A stretch of 64,000 nt of DNA, taken from Gemmatimonadota bacterium (GTDB taxonomy: Bacteria; Gemmatimonadota; Gemmatimonadetes; Gemmatimonadales; Gemmatimonadaceae). Each line of letters opens with the position of its first letter. The stretch's first letter is position 1. Of the stretch, positions 1 to 7,699 are shown in pieces. Made by a program: the position numbers and the translations under genes. The notes under the pieces were generated by a model. It saw only the letters and a list, made by a program, of their open reading frames with translations. It was not told the origin of the DNA and searched no databases. The stretch is from NCBI GenBank assembly GCA_016194585.1, contig JACQBG010000009.1, positions 1-64,000 on the forward strand, given 5' to 3'.

Positions 1-24
1 CTCTACCAACTGAGCTACTCGGGA
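1..24 (-). tRNA. tRNA, 5' part only (cut by window edge)
   Basis: Read on the minus strand, the first 24 bases give a seven-base acceptor arm (TCCCGAG) followed by TA, the D-stem GCTC, the D-loop AGTTGGT and AGAG, which is the standard start of a bacterial tRNA. The anticodon lies outside the window. An acceptor beginning with U is common in tRNA-Asn, so Asn is a guess only. Confidence 0.85.
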
Positions 25-78
25 ATAGCCTGTAAAAAATAGGCCCCCCGGCAGGCTGGGTCAACCGCCGCGGTTACA

Positions 79-927
79 TCACTTCACCGCGTCGATCCCG
101 ATGACGCCGACGTCCGCGTGCCCATGGCCCGCCGCGATGAGCACATCCATCCTGGCGGCGATCCCCGGCAACGCAGCGAGCGGAAGCGGCCCCGCCGTCT
201 CGATCATCAGCTTGAGGTCCTTGCGCGCCATCGCGAGTTCGAAGCTCGGCGTGAACGACCCGGCGGCCATGCTCTTGCCGCGTCCCTGCAGGATCGACGC
301 GGGGTTGAACACCTCCATCACCTTCAGCGCTTCCTCGGGGGTGCAGCCGGCGCCCTTCGCGATGGTGAACACGTCGGCGACGAGCGCGCCCATGCCGAGG
401 AGGAAGGCGTTGCCGAACAGCTTGTACGCGGCCGCGAGGTCGGGGCGCTCGCCGTAGTACTCGAGCTTGCCCGTCATCGTCGCGAGGTCGGCGCGGACGG
501 CGTCGAACAGCGCCTGCGGGCCGGAGACCATCATCGACCCGGTGGCGCCGCGGGCGGCCGCCGGTCCCATGAACACGGGACAATGCAGGTAGCGCACGCC
601 TTCGGCGGCGAGCCGCTTCGCGCGGGCGGCGGTGAGCGCGGGCTGCGTGGTGGTGTGATCGCAGACGATCGTGTTCGGCCCGAGCCCCGGCCGGGCGGCG
701 GCGAGCACCTCCTCCACCGCGGCGTCGTCCTTGAGGATCAGGTGCACGCGATCGACGCCGCGCACGGCGTCGGCCGGCGACGCGGCGAGCGTGACGCCGA
801 ACGCCTCGAGCGGGCGCGCCCGGTCGGGGGTGCGGTTCCATGCGGTGACGGTCCAGCCGCGCTGCGCGGCGGCTTCGGCGAAGCCCGAGCCGAGGAGGCC
901 GGTGCCGAGGATGGCGATGCTTGTCAT
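79..927 (-). CDS. NAD(P)-dependent oxidoreductase, 3-hydroxyisobutyrate dehydrogenase-like
   Basis: This 282-residue protein has the layout of the beta-hydroxyacid dehydrogenase family. An N-terminal Rossmann fold carries GTGLLG at residues 8-13 and an arginine after beta-2 (WNRT), which suggests NADP preference. A helical C-terminal domain follows, with the conserved lysine in the stretch AAYKLFGNAF, the position of the catalytic lysine in this family. Such enzymes oxidise small hydroxy acids or reduce semialdehydes or imines in the cytoplasm; the substrate cannot be read from sequence. It is a single gene downstream of uvrA on the same strand, separated by a 208-base gap that holds a repeat element. 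It ends close to the tRNA. The family call is firm, the substrate unknown. Confidence 0.85.
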   Translation of the reverse strand: MTSIAILGTGLLGSGFAEAAAQRGWTVTAWNRTPDRARPLEAFGVTLAASPADAVRGVDRVHLILKDDAAVEEVLAAARPGLGPNTIVCDHTTTQPALTAARAKRLAAEGVRYLHCPVFMGPAAARGATGSMMVSGPQALFDAVRADLATMTGKLEYYGERPDLAAAYKLFGNAFLLGMGALVADVFTIAKGAGCTPEEALKVMEVFNPASILQGRGKSMAAGSFTPSFELAMARKDLKLMIETAGPLPLAALPGIAARMDVLIAAGHGHADVGVIGIDAVK

Positions 928-960
928 TTGGGGTTCGATGCAGGGTGAGTGTTACGGCTG

Positions 961-1104
961 GCCACGGATCTCACGGATGAACGGCGGATACTCACTGATT
1001 CCCACGAAGAATGGGGAACGACTGCCCGCCGTTCCTGCTGTCGTTCCCCCAGAACGTCGCCGTCATCTGTGACGATCCGGCTGTTTTCCGTTAAAATCCG
1101 TGGC
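961..1104. repeat. 144-bp element with 9-bp terminal inverted repeats (CACGGAT type)
   Basis: The 208-base gap between the oxidoreductase and uvrA is noticeably richer in A and T than its surroundings. It contains GCCACGGAT at 961-969 and the exact reverse complement ATCCGTGGC at 1096-1104. Inside the left end, CACGGAT-like units recur about every 10-11 bases (CACGGATCT, CACGGATGA, GCGGATACT, CACTGATTCC). No open frame is convincing. This resembles a dispersed intergenic repeat, but only one copy is visible here. Confidence 0.55.
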
Positions 1105-1135
1105 TCGGCCGTAGAACGATCCACGTCGCGAACCA

Positions 1136-3964
1136 TCATCGTCGCTCCAGGAGCGGTGCCAGCCAGCGCCCGGTGTGTGAGGCAGGAACGGCCGCGACCT
1201 GCTCCGGCGTTCCCATCGCCACGAGCTTGCCGCCGCCGTCGCCGCCGTCGGGGCCCATGTCGATGATCCAGTCCGCGAGCTTGATGACGTCGAGGTTGTG
1301 CTCGATGAGCACGAGCGTGTGCCCCGCGGCGACGAGCCGGTCGAGCACGCCGGCGAGGCGGCGGATGTCCTCGAGGTGCAGACCGGTCGTCGGCTCGTCC
1401 ATCACGTACAGCTTCTTCCCGCTCTTCTTGCCCGAGTGGATCAGTTCGCGGGCGATCTTGAGGCGTTGCGCCTCGCCGCCGCTGAGGGTCGTCGCCGGCT
1501 GGCCCAGCCGCAGGTAACCGAGTCCCACCTGCTGCACGTGCCAGAGGGCCTGGCCCAGTTTCTCCTCGTGCGGGAAGGCACGGATCGCCTGGTCCACGGT
1601 GAGTTCGAGCACGTCGACGATGCTCCGTCCGCCGACCTTCACCTCGAGCACCTCGGCCTTGAACCGCTGTCCCTCGCACTCCTCGCACGGCACGAAGACG
1701 TCGGCCATGAACACCATCTCGACCTCGAGGTAGCCCGCGCCCTCGCACTTCTCGCACCGCCCGCCCTTCACGTTGAAGCTGAACGTGCTCGCCGTGTATC
1801 GCTTCTGCCGCGCCAGCGGCGACTCGGCGAAGAGGCGGCGGATCTCGTCGAACGCCTTGATGTACGTCACCGGGTTCGAGCGCGGCGACCGGCCGATCGG
1901 CTCCTGGTCGATGAGCACGACGTCGGTGAACGACTCGTAGCCGGCGAGGTCGGTGAGTTCGCCGACGCGCTCGCCGAGGTGCTGCTTGGCGGAGTGCTCC
2001 CCGGTGAGACGCTGCTCGAGCGCGCGGTAGAGCACGTCGTGCACGAGCGTGCTCTTGCCGCTCCCGCTCACCCCGGTGACGACCGTGAGGGCGCCGAGCG
2101 GGAGCTTGATGTCGACGCCGTGGAGGTTGTGGGCGCGCGCGCCGGTGAGGGTGAGCCAGCGTGGCCCGGGTTTGCGCCGCTTGTCGGGGAGCGGGATGGA
2201 GCGCGCGCCGGTGAGATACTGACCGGTGAGCGGGCTCTCGGCGGCGCGCGCGATGGGGCCCGCGAAGACGACGTGGCCGCCCTTCTCGCCGCTCTCGGGG
2301 CCGAGTTCCACCATGTAGTCCGCGGCGCGCATCGCCTCGAGGTCGTGCTCGACGACGATGACGGTGTTGCCGCCGTCGCGCAGCCGCTTCATGAGCGCGA
2401 GCAAGCGGTCCATGTCGCGCGGATGGAGCCCGATGCTCGGCTCGTCGAGCACGTAGGTGGTATCGACGAGCGACGACCCCAGCGAGTTCGCGAGTCCGAT
2501 GCGCTGCGCTTCGCCGCCCGAGAGCGTGCGGGTCGCGCGGTCGAGCGAGAGGTAGGTGAGCCCCACCTCGCACAGGAACCGCACGCGGCTCCGCGCTTCG
2601 CGCAGGATGTGCGCGGCGATCGCCATCTCGGTCGGCGTGAGCACGAGCGTGTCGAGCCACGCGCGGAGGAGGTCGACCGGCATCGCGCTCACGGCCGCGA
2701 TGGTGTGGCCGGCCACCTTCACGTCGAGTGCGTCGGACTGGAGCTTCGCCCCGTGGCACGCGGCGCACGTGCGCGCCGACTGGTACTGCCGCAGGAACAC
2801 GCGGATGTACTGCTTGTACTTCTTGGGTTCGAGCGACTCGAGGTGCTTCACGATGCCGAGGAATCCCTTGGCCTTGCCGTGGAGCAGTTTCTCGTGCTGT
2901 GCGGCGGTGAGGTCGCGCCAGGGGCGGTCGAGGGGGATCCCCTCGCGGCGGCAGAATTCGGCGAGGGCGCGGCGCTTGTTGTCGTAGCGCGGCATCGTCC
3001 ACGGGTCGATCGCGCCGGCGAGGAGGGTGCGGTCGGGGTAGGGGACGATGAGCGCGAGGTCGTACTCGAGCGTGGCGCCGAATCCGTTGCAGGTGGCGCA
3101 CGCGCCGCGCGGATTGTTGAAGGAGAAGAGCTGCGGGGATGGCGCGGGAGCGGTATGGCCGTCGTTGGGGCAGCGGAAGGCGGTCGTGAACGCAAGCGCG
3201 GTGAACGGTCTACCGTCGACGTCGGTCGCAACACCATCCGGCGAACCGATGGCGATCGCCGTCGCGTCGCCGTCCCCCTCGACGAACGCCGTCTCGAATG
3301 CATCGGTGATGCGCGTCCGCTGGTCGGCGGCGACGGCGACGCGGTCGGCCACCACCAGCAGTTCCTTCACCTTCGCGAGATTCGTCTTCGGCGGGAGCTC
3401 GTCGATGTGCAGCACGTCGCCGTTCGCGACGACGCGCACGAACCCCTTGGCGCGCAGGTTCTCGACGATCTGCGCATGCGTCACCTTGCTCGACGCGCGC
3501 AGCGGGAAGGCGATCATCGCGCGTATCCCCGCGGGGAGCGTGAGCACGCGGTCGGCGGCGGACTGGGCGGAGTCGGGCGCCAGTTCGCGGCCGCACACGG
3601 GACATATCGTGCGCCCGACGCGCGCCCAGAGGAGCCGCAGGTAATCGTAGATCTCCGTCGCCGTGCCGACGGTGCTGCGCGAGGTGCGGGTGGGGTTCTT
3701 CTGCTCGATCGCCACCGCGGGCGAGAGCCCGTCGATGAAGTCGACGTCGGGCTTCTTCATCCGCTCGAGGAACTGCCGGGCGTACGCCGACAGCGATTCG
3801 ACGTACCGCCGCTGTCCCTCGGCGTAGATCGTGTCGAAGGCGAGCGACGACTTGCCCGAGCCGGACGGGCCGGTGATGACCGTGATCGCGCGGCGGGGGA
3901 TGTCGAGGTCGATCCCCTTGAGGTTGTGCTGCCTCGCGCCGCGGATCTGGATGCGATCTTTCAC
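1136..3964 (-). CDS. uvrA: Excinuclease ABC subunit A (UvrA)
   Basis: UvrA is the DNA-damage sensor of nucleotide excision repair: a dimeric ATPase that scans DNA with UvrB and loads it at lesions. The 942-residue length fits the family. Two ABC ATPase modules are visible: Walker A GPSGSGKSS at residues 32-40, a second Walker A (GVSGSGKST), and two LSGGEAQR signatures, each followed by a DEP Walker B. Zinc-binding segments include CPVCG, GACATC, CEKCEG and CEEC. The first zinc module reads CPND where many homologues have CPxC or CPEH, so one ligand may differ. The start is GTG, seven bases after a TAGCTT hexamer. It is a single gene, downstream of the barrel protein on the same strand. Confidence 0.98.
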   Translation of the reverse strand: MKDRIQIRGARQHNLKGIDLDIPRRAITVITGPSGSGKSSLAFDTIYAEGQRRYVESLSAYARQFLERMKKPDVDFIDGLSPAVAIEQKNPTRTSRSTVGTATEIYDYLRLLWARVGRTICPVCGRELAPDSAQSAADRVLTLPAGIRAMIAFPLRASSKVTHAQIVENLRAKGFVRVVANGDVLHIDELPPKTNLAKVKELLVVADRVAVAADQRTRITDAFETAFVEGDGDATAIAIGSPDGVATDVDGRPFTALAFTTAFRCPNDGHTAPAPSPQLFSFNNPRGACATCNGFGATLEYDLALIVPYPDRTLLAGAIDPWTMPRYDNKRRALAEFCRREGIPLDRPWRDLTAAQHEKLLHGKAKGFLGIVKHLESLEPKKYKQYIRVFLRQYQSARTCAACHGAKLQSDALDVKVAGHTIAAVSAMPVDLLRAWLDTLVLTPTEMAIAAHILREARSRVRFLCEVGLTYLSLDRATRTLSGGEAQRIGLANSLGSSLVDTTYVLDEPSIGLHPRDMDRLLALMKRLRDGGNTVIVVEHDLEAMRAADYMVELGPESGEKGGHVVFAGPIARAAESPLTGQYLTGARSIPLPDKRRKPGPRWLTLTGARAHNLHGVDIKLPLGALTVVTGVSGSGKSTLVHDVLYRALEQRLTGEHSAKQHLGERVGELTDLAGYESFTDVVLIDQEPIGRSPRSNPVTYIKAFDEIRRLFAESPLARQKRYTASTFSFNVKGGRCEKCEGAGYLEVEMVFMADVFVPCEECEGQRFKAEVLEVKVGGRSIVDVLELTVDQAIRAFPHEEKLGQALWHVQQVGLGYLRLGQPATTLSGGEAQRLKIARELIHSGKKSGKKLYVMDEPTTGLHLEDIRRLAGVLDRLVAAGHTLVLIEHNLDVIKLADWIIDMGPDGGDGGGKLVAMGTPEQVAAVPASHTGRWLAPLLERR

Positions 3965-3971
3965 ACGGGTA

Positions 3972-3977
3972 AAGCTA
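3972..3977 (-). promoter_or_regulatory. -10-like hexamer for uvrA
   Basis: On the minus strand the hexamer TAGCTT ends seven bases before the GTG start of uvrA. No clear -35 box or ribosome binding site is seen, so the transcript may start at or next to the start codon. Confidence 0.4.
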
Positions 3978-3978
3978 G

Positions 3979-4010
3979 CGGGGGCGCGTGGATGTTTCCG
4001 CGCGCCCCCG
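3979..4010 (-). terminator. GC-rich hairpin between barrel protein gene and uvrA
   Basis: The arms GGGGGCGCG (3980-3988) and CGCGCCCCC (4001-4009) are exact complements, extended by one pair, around a 12-base loop. The hairpin lies 21 bases after the stop of the upstream minus-strand gene. There is no strong U-tract, so it may be a weak terminator or an attenuating structure just upstream of the uvrA start. Confidence 0.5.
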
Positions 4011-4030
4011 TGTCGCGCCCAGCCGGCGGC

Positions 4031-5749
4031 TCAGGGCCGCCGGCCGCTCGGCGCTCGGCCGCCCTGCGCCGAGATCCCCATCGCCGTGGCCATCGAGCGC
4101 CAGTCCTCCTCGGTCACCACGTCGGTGACGTCGTCGCGGTACGCCGCGCCGGCCCGCAGGATCTCGGCGCGCTTGCGGTCGCGCGGCACGGCGGGGTTGG
4201 CGAGGATGTCGCTCACCACGTCGTGCATCGAGTGGAGATTGTCGAAGATGATGGAGAGTTCCGGGTAACGCGCCGCGAACGACGGCGCGACCGCTGGCGT
4301 CATCGGCATCACGCTCGGGAAGGCGTTCGGCGGGTCGCGCAGGAATTCGCGGAACCGCGCGACCGTCGCCGCGACCCCTTCCTGCCGCTCGGCCGCGGAA
4401 CGCCCTGCGACGAGCGGCTCGTACAGCCCCATCTGCAGCCAGTGGTACGACCAGATGAGGCCGTTGAATCTCGGGTATCGCGTGCGGAAGGCGAGCGAAT
4501 ACGGCTGGCCTTCCATCAGGTTCATCGACTTCGGCAGGCTGCTGAACGCGAGGTCGCGGCGTGACTTGTAATAGCGCAGCGCGTCGGCGATCTGCGCGTC
4601 GCGCTCCACGGGCGTGAGCCGCTCGTCGGCGAGGATGTCGTACACCTGCCGGTGCAGCAGATGCGCCCAGTCGAACATCGCCTTCGCCTCGGGGGCGAGC
4701 TGGCTGTAGTGCGGTGCGATCGTCTGTTCGGGCATCGGCAGCGATGGCGGCGACACGAGCAGGGTGTCGACGAGGTAGCCGAAGATGCGCTGCTCGAGTG
4801 CGCTGACGGGGGCGCCCGGCGCGTCCCACAGCGTCTCGTAGAGGATCGCGTGCCCGTAGTCGAACGCGTTGAAGAGCCGGTCGGCCGACGGATACCGCTC
4901 GCGGAACTGCCAGTTGTGGCTCGCCGGGAGGTACATCTGGTCGACGGGGAGCCGCGGCGACGCCGCGGTGGACGGCGCGAGCGCGCGCAGACCGAAGGAG
5001 AAGGCGCCTCCCATCGTGACGAACGTGGCGGGCTCGACGCCGCGCCACCGGCGGCCGGCGCCGAGCGCCACCGACCATCGAGGCGCGAGCTGTGCGCGGA
5101 CGCCGATGCTCGAGGTGTACGCCAGATCGCCGCCGGCGTACGGCTGCGCGGCGAACGTCTCGACGCCGACGAGCAGCGAGCGCAGCGGGAGCGCGTGGTC
5201 GAGCCCGACGCCGGCGCTCCACCGGTCGATCGTGCCGAGGTCTTTCGCGGCAGGTGCACCGACCGTGTAGTCGTAGTTCAGGTGGACGCGCACCGGACCG
5301 GAGAACGATCGCGTGATGCGGGCGCCGACGCTGCCGGTCGTATTGGAAGGCCCCGCGGCGCCGGCGGGGAGCCACGCCGAGGCGGCGAGCGCGATCGCCG
5401 GCCAGTGCTCGCGCTCGATCGTGAGGGCGTGCAGCAGCGAGAGGTCGACCCCGGCACCCGAGAACCCGGCGCCGCCGCGCGGCGGCTGAGTGACGAGCGG
5501 CATGCCCACCTCGAGCTGCGTCAGCGCGGCGATCCCATAGGCGAGCGAGGGTTCGATCCCCCACCGCTGCGTGCCCGCGCCGAGTCGCTCGAGGCGCACC
5601 GGCGTGAGTTGCAGGTCGAGCGCGAATCGCTCGAGCGGCGTGGCGTCTTCGATGCGCCAGGGGCGGCCACGGTCGGTGTCGACGTAGTCGCCCTGGGCCC
5701 GCAGAGCGAGCGGGAGCGCGATGCCGGTCAGGAGGAAGAGTCGCCGCAT
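4031..5749 (-). CDS. Secreted protein: beta-barrel-like N-terminal half fused to His-rich helical domain
   Basis: The 572-residue product starts with a signal peptide (MRRLFLLTGIALPLALRAQG). Residues up to about 270 alternate polar and hydrophobic residues like an outer-membrane beta-barrel or OmpA-like transporter, with repeated amphipathic strands. The second half is different in character: mainly helical and rich in conserved-looking aromatic and histidine residues (SHNWQFRERYP, FDYGHAILYE, PHYSQL, WAHLLHRQVYD, NLHSMHDVV). I do not recognise this second domain. The His pattern would allow metal or haem binding, but that is speculation. The start is chosen for the signal peptide; a TATTTT hexamer lies six bases upstream. 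It is divergent from the ABC exporter and upstream of uvrA. Confidence 0.75.
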   Translation of the reverse strand: MRRLFLLTGIALPLALRAQGDYVDTDRGRPWRIEDATPLERFALDLQLTPVRLERLGAGTQRWGIEPSLAYGIAALTQLEVGMPLVTQPPRGGAGFSGAGVDLSLLHALTIEREHWPAIALAASAWLPAGAAGPSNTTGSVGARITRSFSGPVRVHLNYDYTVGAPAAKDLGTIDRWSAGVGLDHALPLRSLLVGVETFAAQPYAGGDLAYTSSIGVRAQLAPRWSVALGAGRRWRGVEPATFVTMGGAFSFGLRALAPSTAASPRLPVDQMYLPASHNWQFRERYPSADRLFNAFDYGHAILYETLWDAPGAPVSALEQRIFGYLVDTLLVSPPSLPMPEQTIAPHYSQLAPEAKAMFDWAHLLHRQVYDILADERLTPVERDAQIADALRYYKSRRDLAFSSLPKSMNLMEGQPYSLAFRTRYPRFNGLIWSYHWLQMGLYEPLVAGRSAAERQEGVAATVARFREFLRDPPNAFPSVMPMTPAVAPSFAARYPELSIIFDNLHSMHDVVSDILANPAVPRDRKRAEILRAGAAYRDDVTDVVTEEDWRSMATAMGISAQGGRAPSGRRP

Positions 5750-5755
5750 GGATGC

Positions 5756-5761
5756 AAAATA
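5756..5761 (-). promoter_or_regulatory. -10-like hexamer for the barrel protein gene
   Basis: TATTTT on the minus strand, six bases before the ATG at 5749, in an otherwise GC-rich 87-base divergent intergenic region. It implies a very short or absent leader. Confidence 0.4.
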
Positions 5762-5823
5762 GCTGGACGGCGCCCGTTCCAGCGGTCGTGGTCGCGGGGC
5801 GTCCGTGCGGGCGGGGACGGCAT

Positions 5824-5829
5824 TAGCAT
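5824..5829 (+). promoter_or_regulatory. -10-like hexamer for the ABC exporter gene
   Basis: TAGCAT lies seven bases before the GTG at 5837. No ribosome binding site is seen in between, so leaderless translation is likely. Confidence 0.35.
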
Positions 5830-5836
5830 TCACGAC

Positions 5837-7654
5837 GTGACCGCGCCCGCCACGCCGCACGAAGAGGAGGCCCTCGGCAAAGCCTTCGACGCTCGCCTCG
5901 CCCGGCGGCTGGTGCGCTACGTGCGCCCGTACGGACGGCTGATGGCCGGGGCGCTGGCGTTCCTCGTCGTCGAGGGGGTGCTGCAGCTCGCCCAGCCCCT
6001 GCTCACGCGGCACGTGATCGACGTCGCCGTCCCCGCCGGCGACACGGCGGCCCTGCGGCGCGACGCGCTGTTCTTCCTCGCCGTGCTCGCGGTACAGTTC
6101 GGCACCGAGTACGGGCAAGTGATGTTCACGACGCTGCTCGGCCAGCGGGTGATGCACGACCTGCGGCGCGAGATCTTCGCGCACCTGCAGCGGCTGCCCA
6201 TCGCGTTCTTCGACCGCAACCCCGTGGGGCGACTCGTCACGCGCGTGACGTCGGACGTCGAATCGCTGAACGAACTGTTCACCTCGGGGGTCGTGGCCGG
6301 ACTCGGCGACCTGTTCACGCTCGCGGCCATCGCGGGGCTGATGTTCAGCAGCGACTGGCGCCTCACGCTCGCCGCATTCGCGGTGGTGCCGTTCATCTAC
6401 CTCGCGTCGCACATCTTCCGCTTGCAGGTGCGGGAGACGTACCGGCAGATCCGCGTGCGGCTGGCGCGCATCAACGCCTTCCTGAACGAGCGGCTCTCCG
6501 GCATCCGCATCGTGCAGCTGTTCGGGCGCGAGCGCTCCGAGGCGGCACGGTTCGCGGCGCTCAACCAGCACCATCTCGACGCCCACCTCCGCTCGGTGAC
6601 GGTGTACGCGCTCTACTTCCCGGTGATCGAGATCCTGACGACGATCGCGCTGGCGAGCCTGATCGTGACGGCGGCGCCGCGGGTCGCCGGGCACGTGCTC
6701 ACCGTCGGCACCGTCGCCGCGTTCCTGCAACTCGCGCGGCGGTTCTTCCAGCCGCTGCAGGACCTCTCCGACAAGTACAACACGCTGCAGCAGGCGATGG
6801 CGAGTTCGGAGCGGATCTTCGCCCTGCTCGATACGCCGGCCGGCCCGGCGGCGACGACGCTCGTGCCGGCCTCGGCCCGCAGCGCCCGGGCCGTGACCGT
6901 GGAGTTCGACCACGTCTGGTTCAGCTACGATCCGCCGGGCACCGCGGAACCCCGCTGGGTGCTCCAGGACGTCAGCTTCGTGGCGCGCCCGGGGCAGACG
7001 GTGGCGATCGTCGGGCACACGGGAGCCGGGAAGACGACCATCATCAACCTGCTCCTCCGGTTCTACGATCCGCAGCGCGGTCACGTGCGCATCGACGGGC
7101 GCGACGCGCGCGACCTGCCGATCGACGAATTGCGCGGCCTCATCGGTTACGTGCAGCAGGACATCTTCCTCTTCGCCGGCGACATCGCGTCGAACATCCG
7201 GCTCTCCAACCCGCTCACGGAAGCGCAGGTCGCGGAGGCGGCGGCACGCGTGGGGGCCGATCGCATCGTCCGCCGTCTGCCCAAGGGGTACGCGCACGAG
7301 CTGGGCGAGCGCGGCGCGAGCGTGAGCGTCGGGGAGCGGCAACTCCTGTCGTTCGCTCGCGCCATCGCCGCCGACCCGGCGCTCCTCCTGCTCGACGAGG
7401 CGACGAGCGCCGTCGACAGCGAGATCGAGGCCGACATCCAGCGGGCGCTCGCCGAACTGATGGCCGGCCGGACGACGATCGCCATCGCGCACCGCCTGAG
7501 CACCATCGTGGACGCCGACGAGATCCTCGTCATGCACCACGGTGAGGTGCGCGAACGGGGGCGTCATCGGGCCCTGTTGGCGGCCGGCGGACTGTACGCC
7601 CGCCTCTATAGGTTGCAAAGCGGCGACTTTCCAGTGGCCGGCGTGACATCGTGA
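5837..7654 (+). CDS. ABC exporter, fused permease and ATPase (MdlB/MsbA-like)
   Basis: This 605-residue half-transporter has the type IV (exporter) fold. About six membrane segments lie in residues 30-320, with a cytoplasmic coupling region (AFFDRNPVGRLVTRVTSDVE). The ATPase domain follows: Walker A GHTGAGKTT near residue 393, signature VSVGERQLLSFARAI near 495, Walker B LLLLDEATSAVD and switch His in IAIAHRLST. The SVGERQ form of the signature is typical of MdlA/MdlB-type lipid or drug exporters. It would work as a dimer in the inner membrane; the substrate is unknown. The GTG start fits the membrane-anchor position and the nearby -10-like sequence. It is a single gene divergent from the barrel protein and followed by the FHA-PP2C set. 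Confidence 0.93.
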   Translation: MTAPATPHEEEALGKAFDARLARRLVRYVRPYGRLMAGALAFLVVEGVLQLAQPLLTRHVIDVAVPAGDTAALRRDALFFLAVLAVQFGTEYGQVMFTTLLGQRVMHDLRREIFAHLQRLPIAFFDRNPVGRLVTRVTSDVESLNELFTSGVVAGLGDLFTLAAIAGLMFSSDWRLTLAAFAVVPFIYLASHIFRLQVRETYRQIRVRLARINAFLNERLSGIRIVQLFGRERSEAARFAALNQHHLDAHLRSVTVYALYFPVIEILTTIALASLIVTAAPRVAGHVLTVGTVAAFLQLARRFFQPLQDLSDKYNTLQQAMASSERIFALLDTPAGPAATTLVPASARSARAVTVEFDHVWFSYDPPGTAEPRWVLQDVSFVARPGQTVAIVGHTGAGKTTIINLLLRFYDPQRGHVRIDGRDARDLPIDELRGLIGYVQQDIFLFAGDIASNIRLSNPLTEAQVAEAAARVGADRIVRRLPKGYAHELGERGASVSVGERQLLSFARAIAADPALLLLDEATSAVDSEIEADIQRALAELMAGRTTIAIAHRLSTIVDADEILVMHHGEVRERGRHRALLAAGGLYARLYRLQSGDFPVAGVTS

Positions 7655-7660
7655 CGGTGC

Positions 7661-7689
7661 TTGCCACCCCCGTTTTCGGGGCGTAGTTT
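7661..7689 (+). promoter_or_regulatory. Sigma70-like promoter for the FHA-PP2C operon
   Basis: TTGCCA at 7661-7666 and TAGTTT at 7684-7689 are separated by 17 bases. The -10 box ends only 10 bases before the ATG at 7700, leaving almost no leader. A short GC hairpin (CCCCCG, TTTT, CGGGG) sits in the spacer and could also end transcription from the ABC exporter gene. Confidence 0.6.
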
Positions 7690-7699
7690 CCGACCCCAG

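Noticed and set aside
1298-4564. Very long plus-strand open frame (over 1000 codons) opposite uvrA
   Set aside because: It is antisense to a certain gene and its translation is Arg/Glu/His/Asp-rich without any domain; long antisense frames are expected at this GC content.
4031-7618. Minus-strand frame running through the ABC exporter into the barrel gene, as one protein of about 1200 residues
   Set aside because: The part beyond 5749 is antisense to an ABC exporter with all motifs; the signal peptide at 5749 marks the true start.
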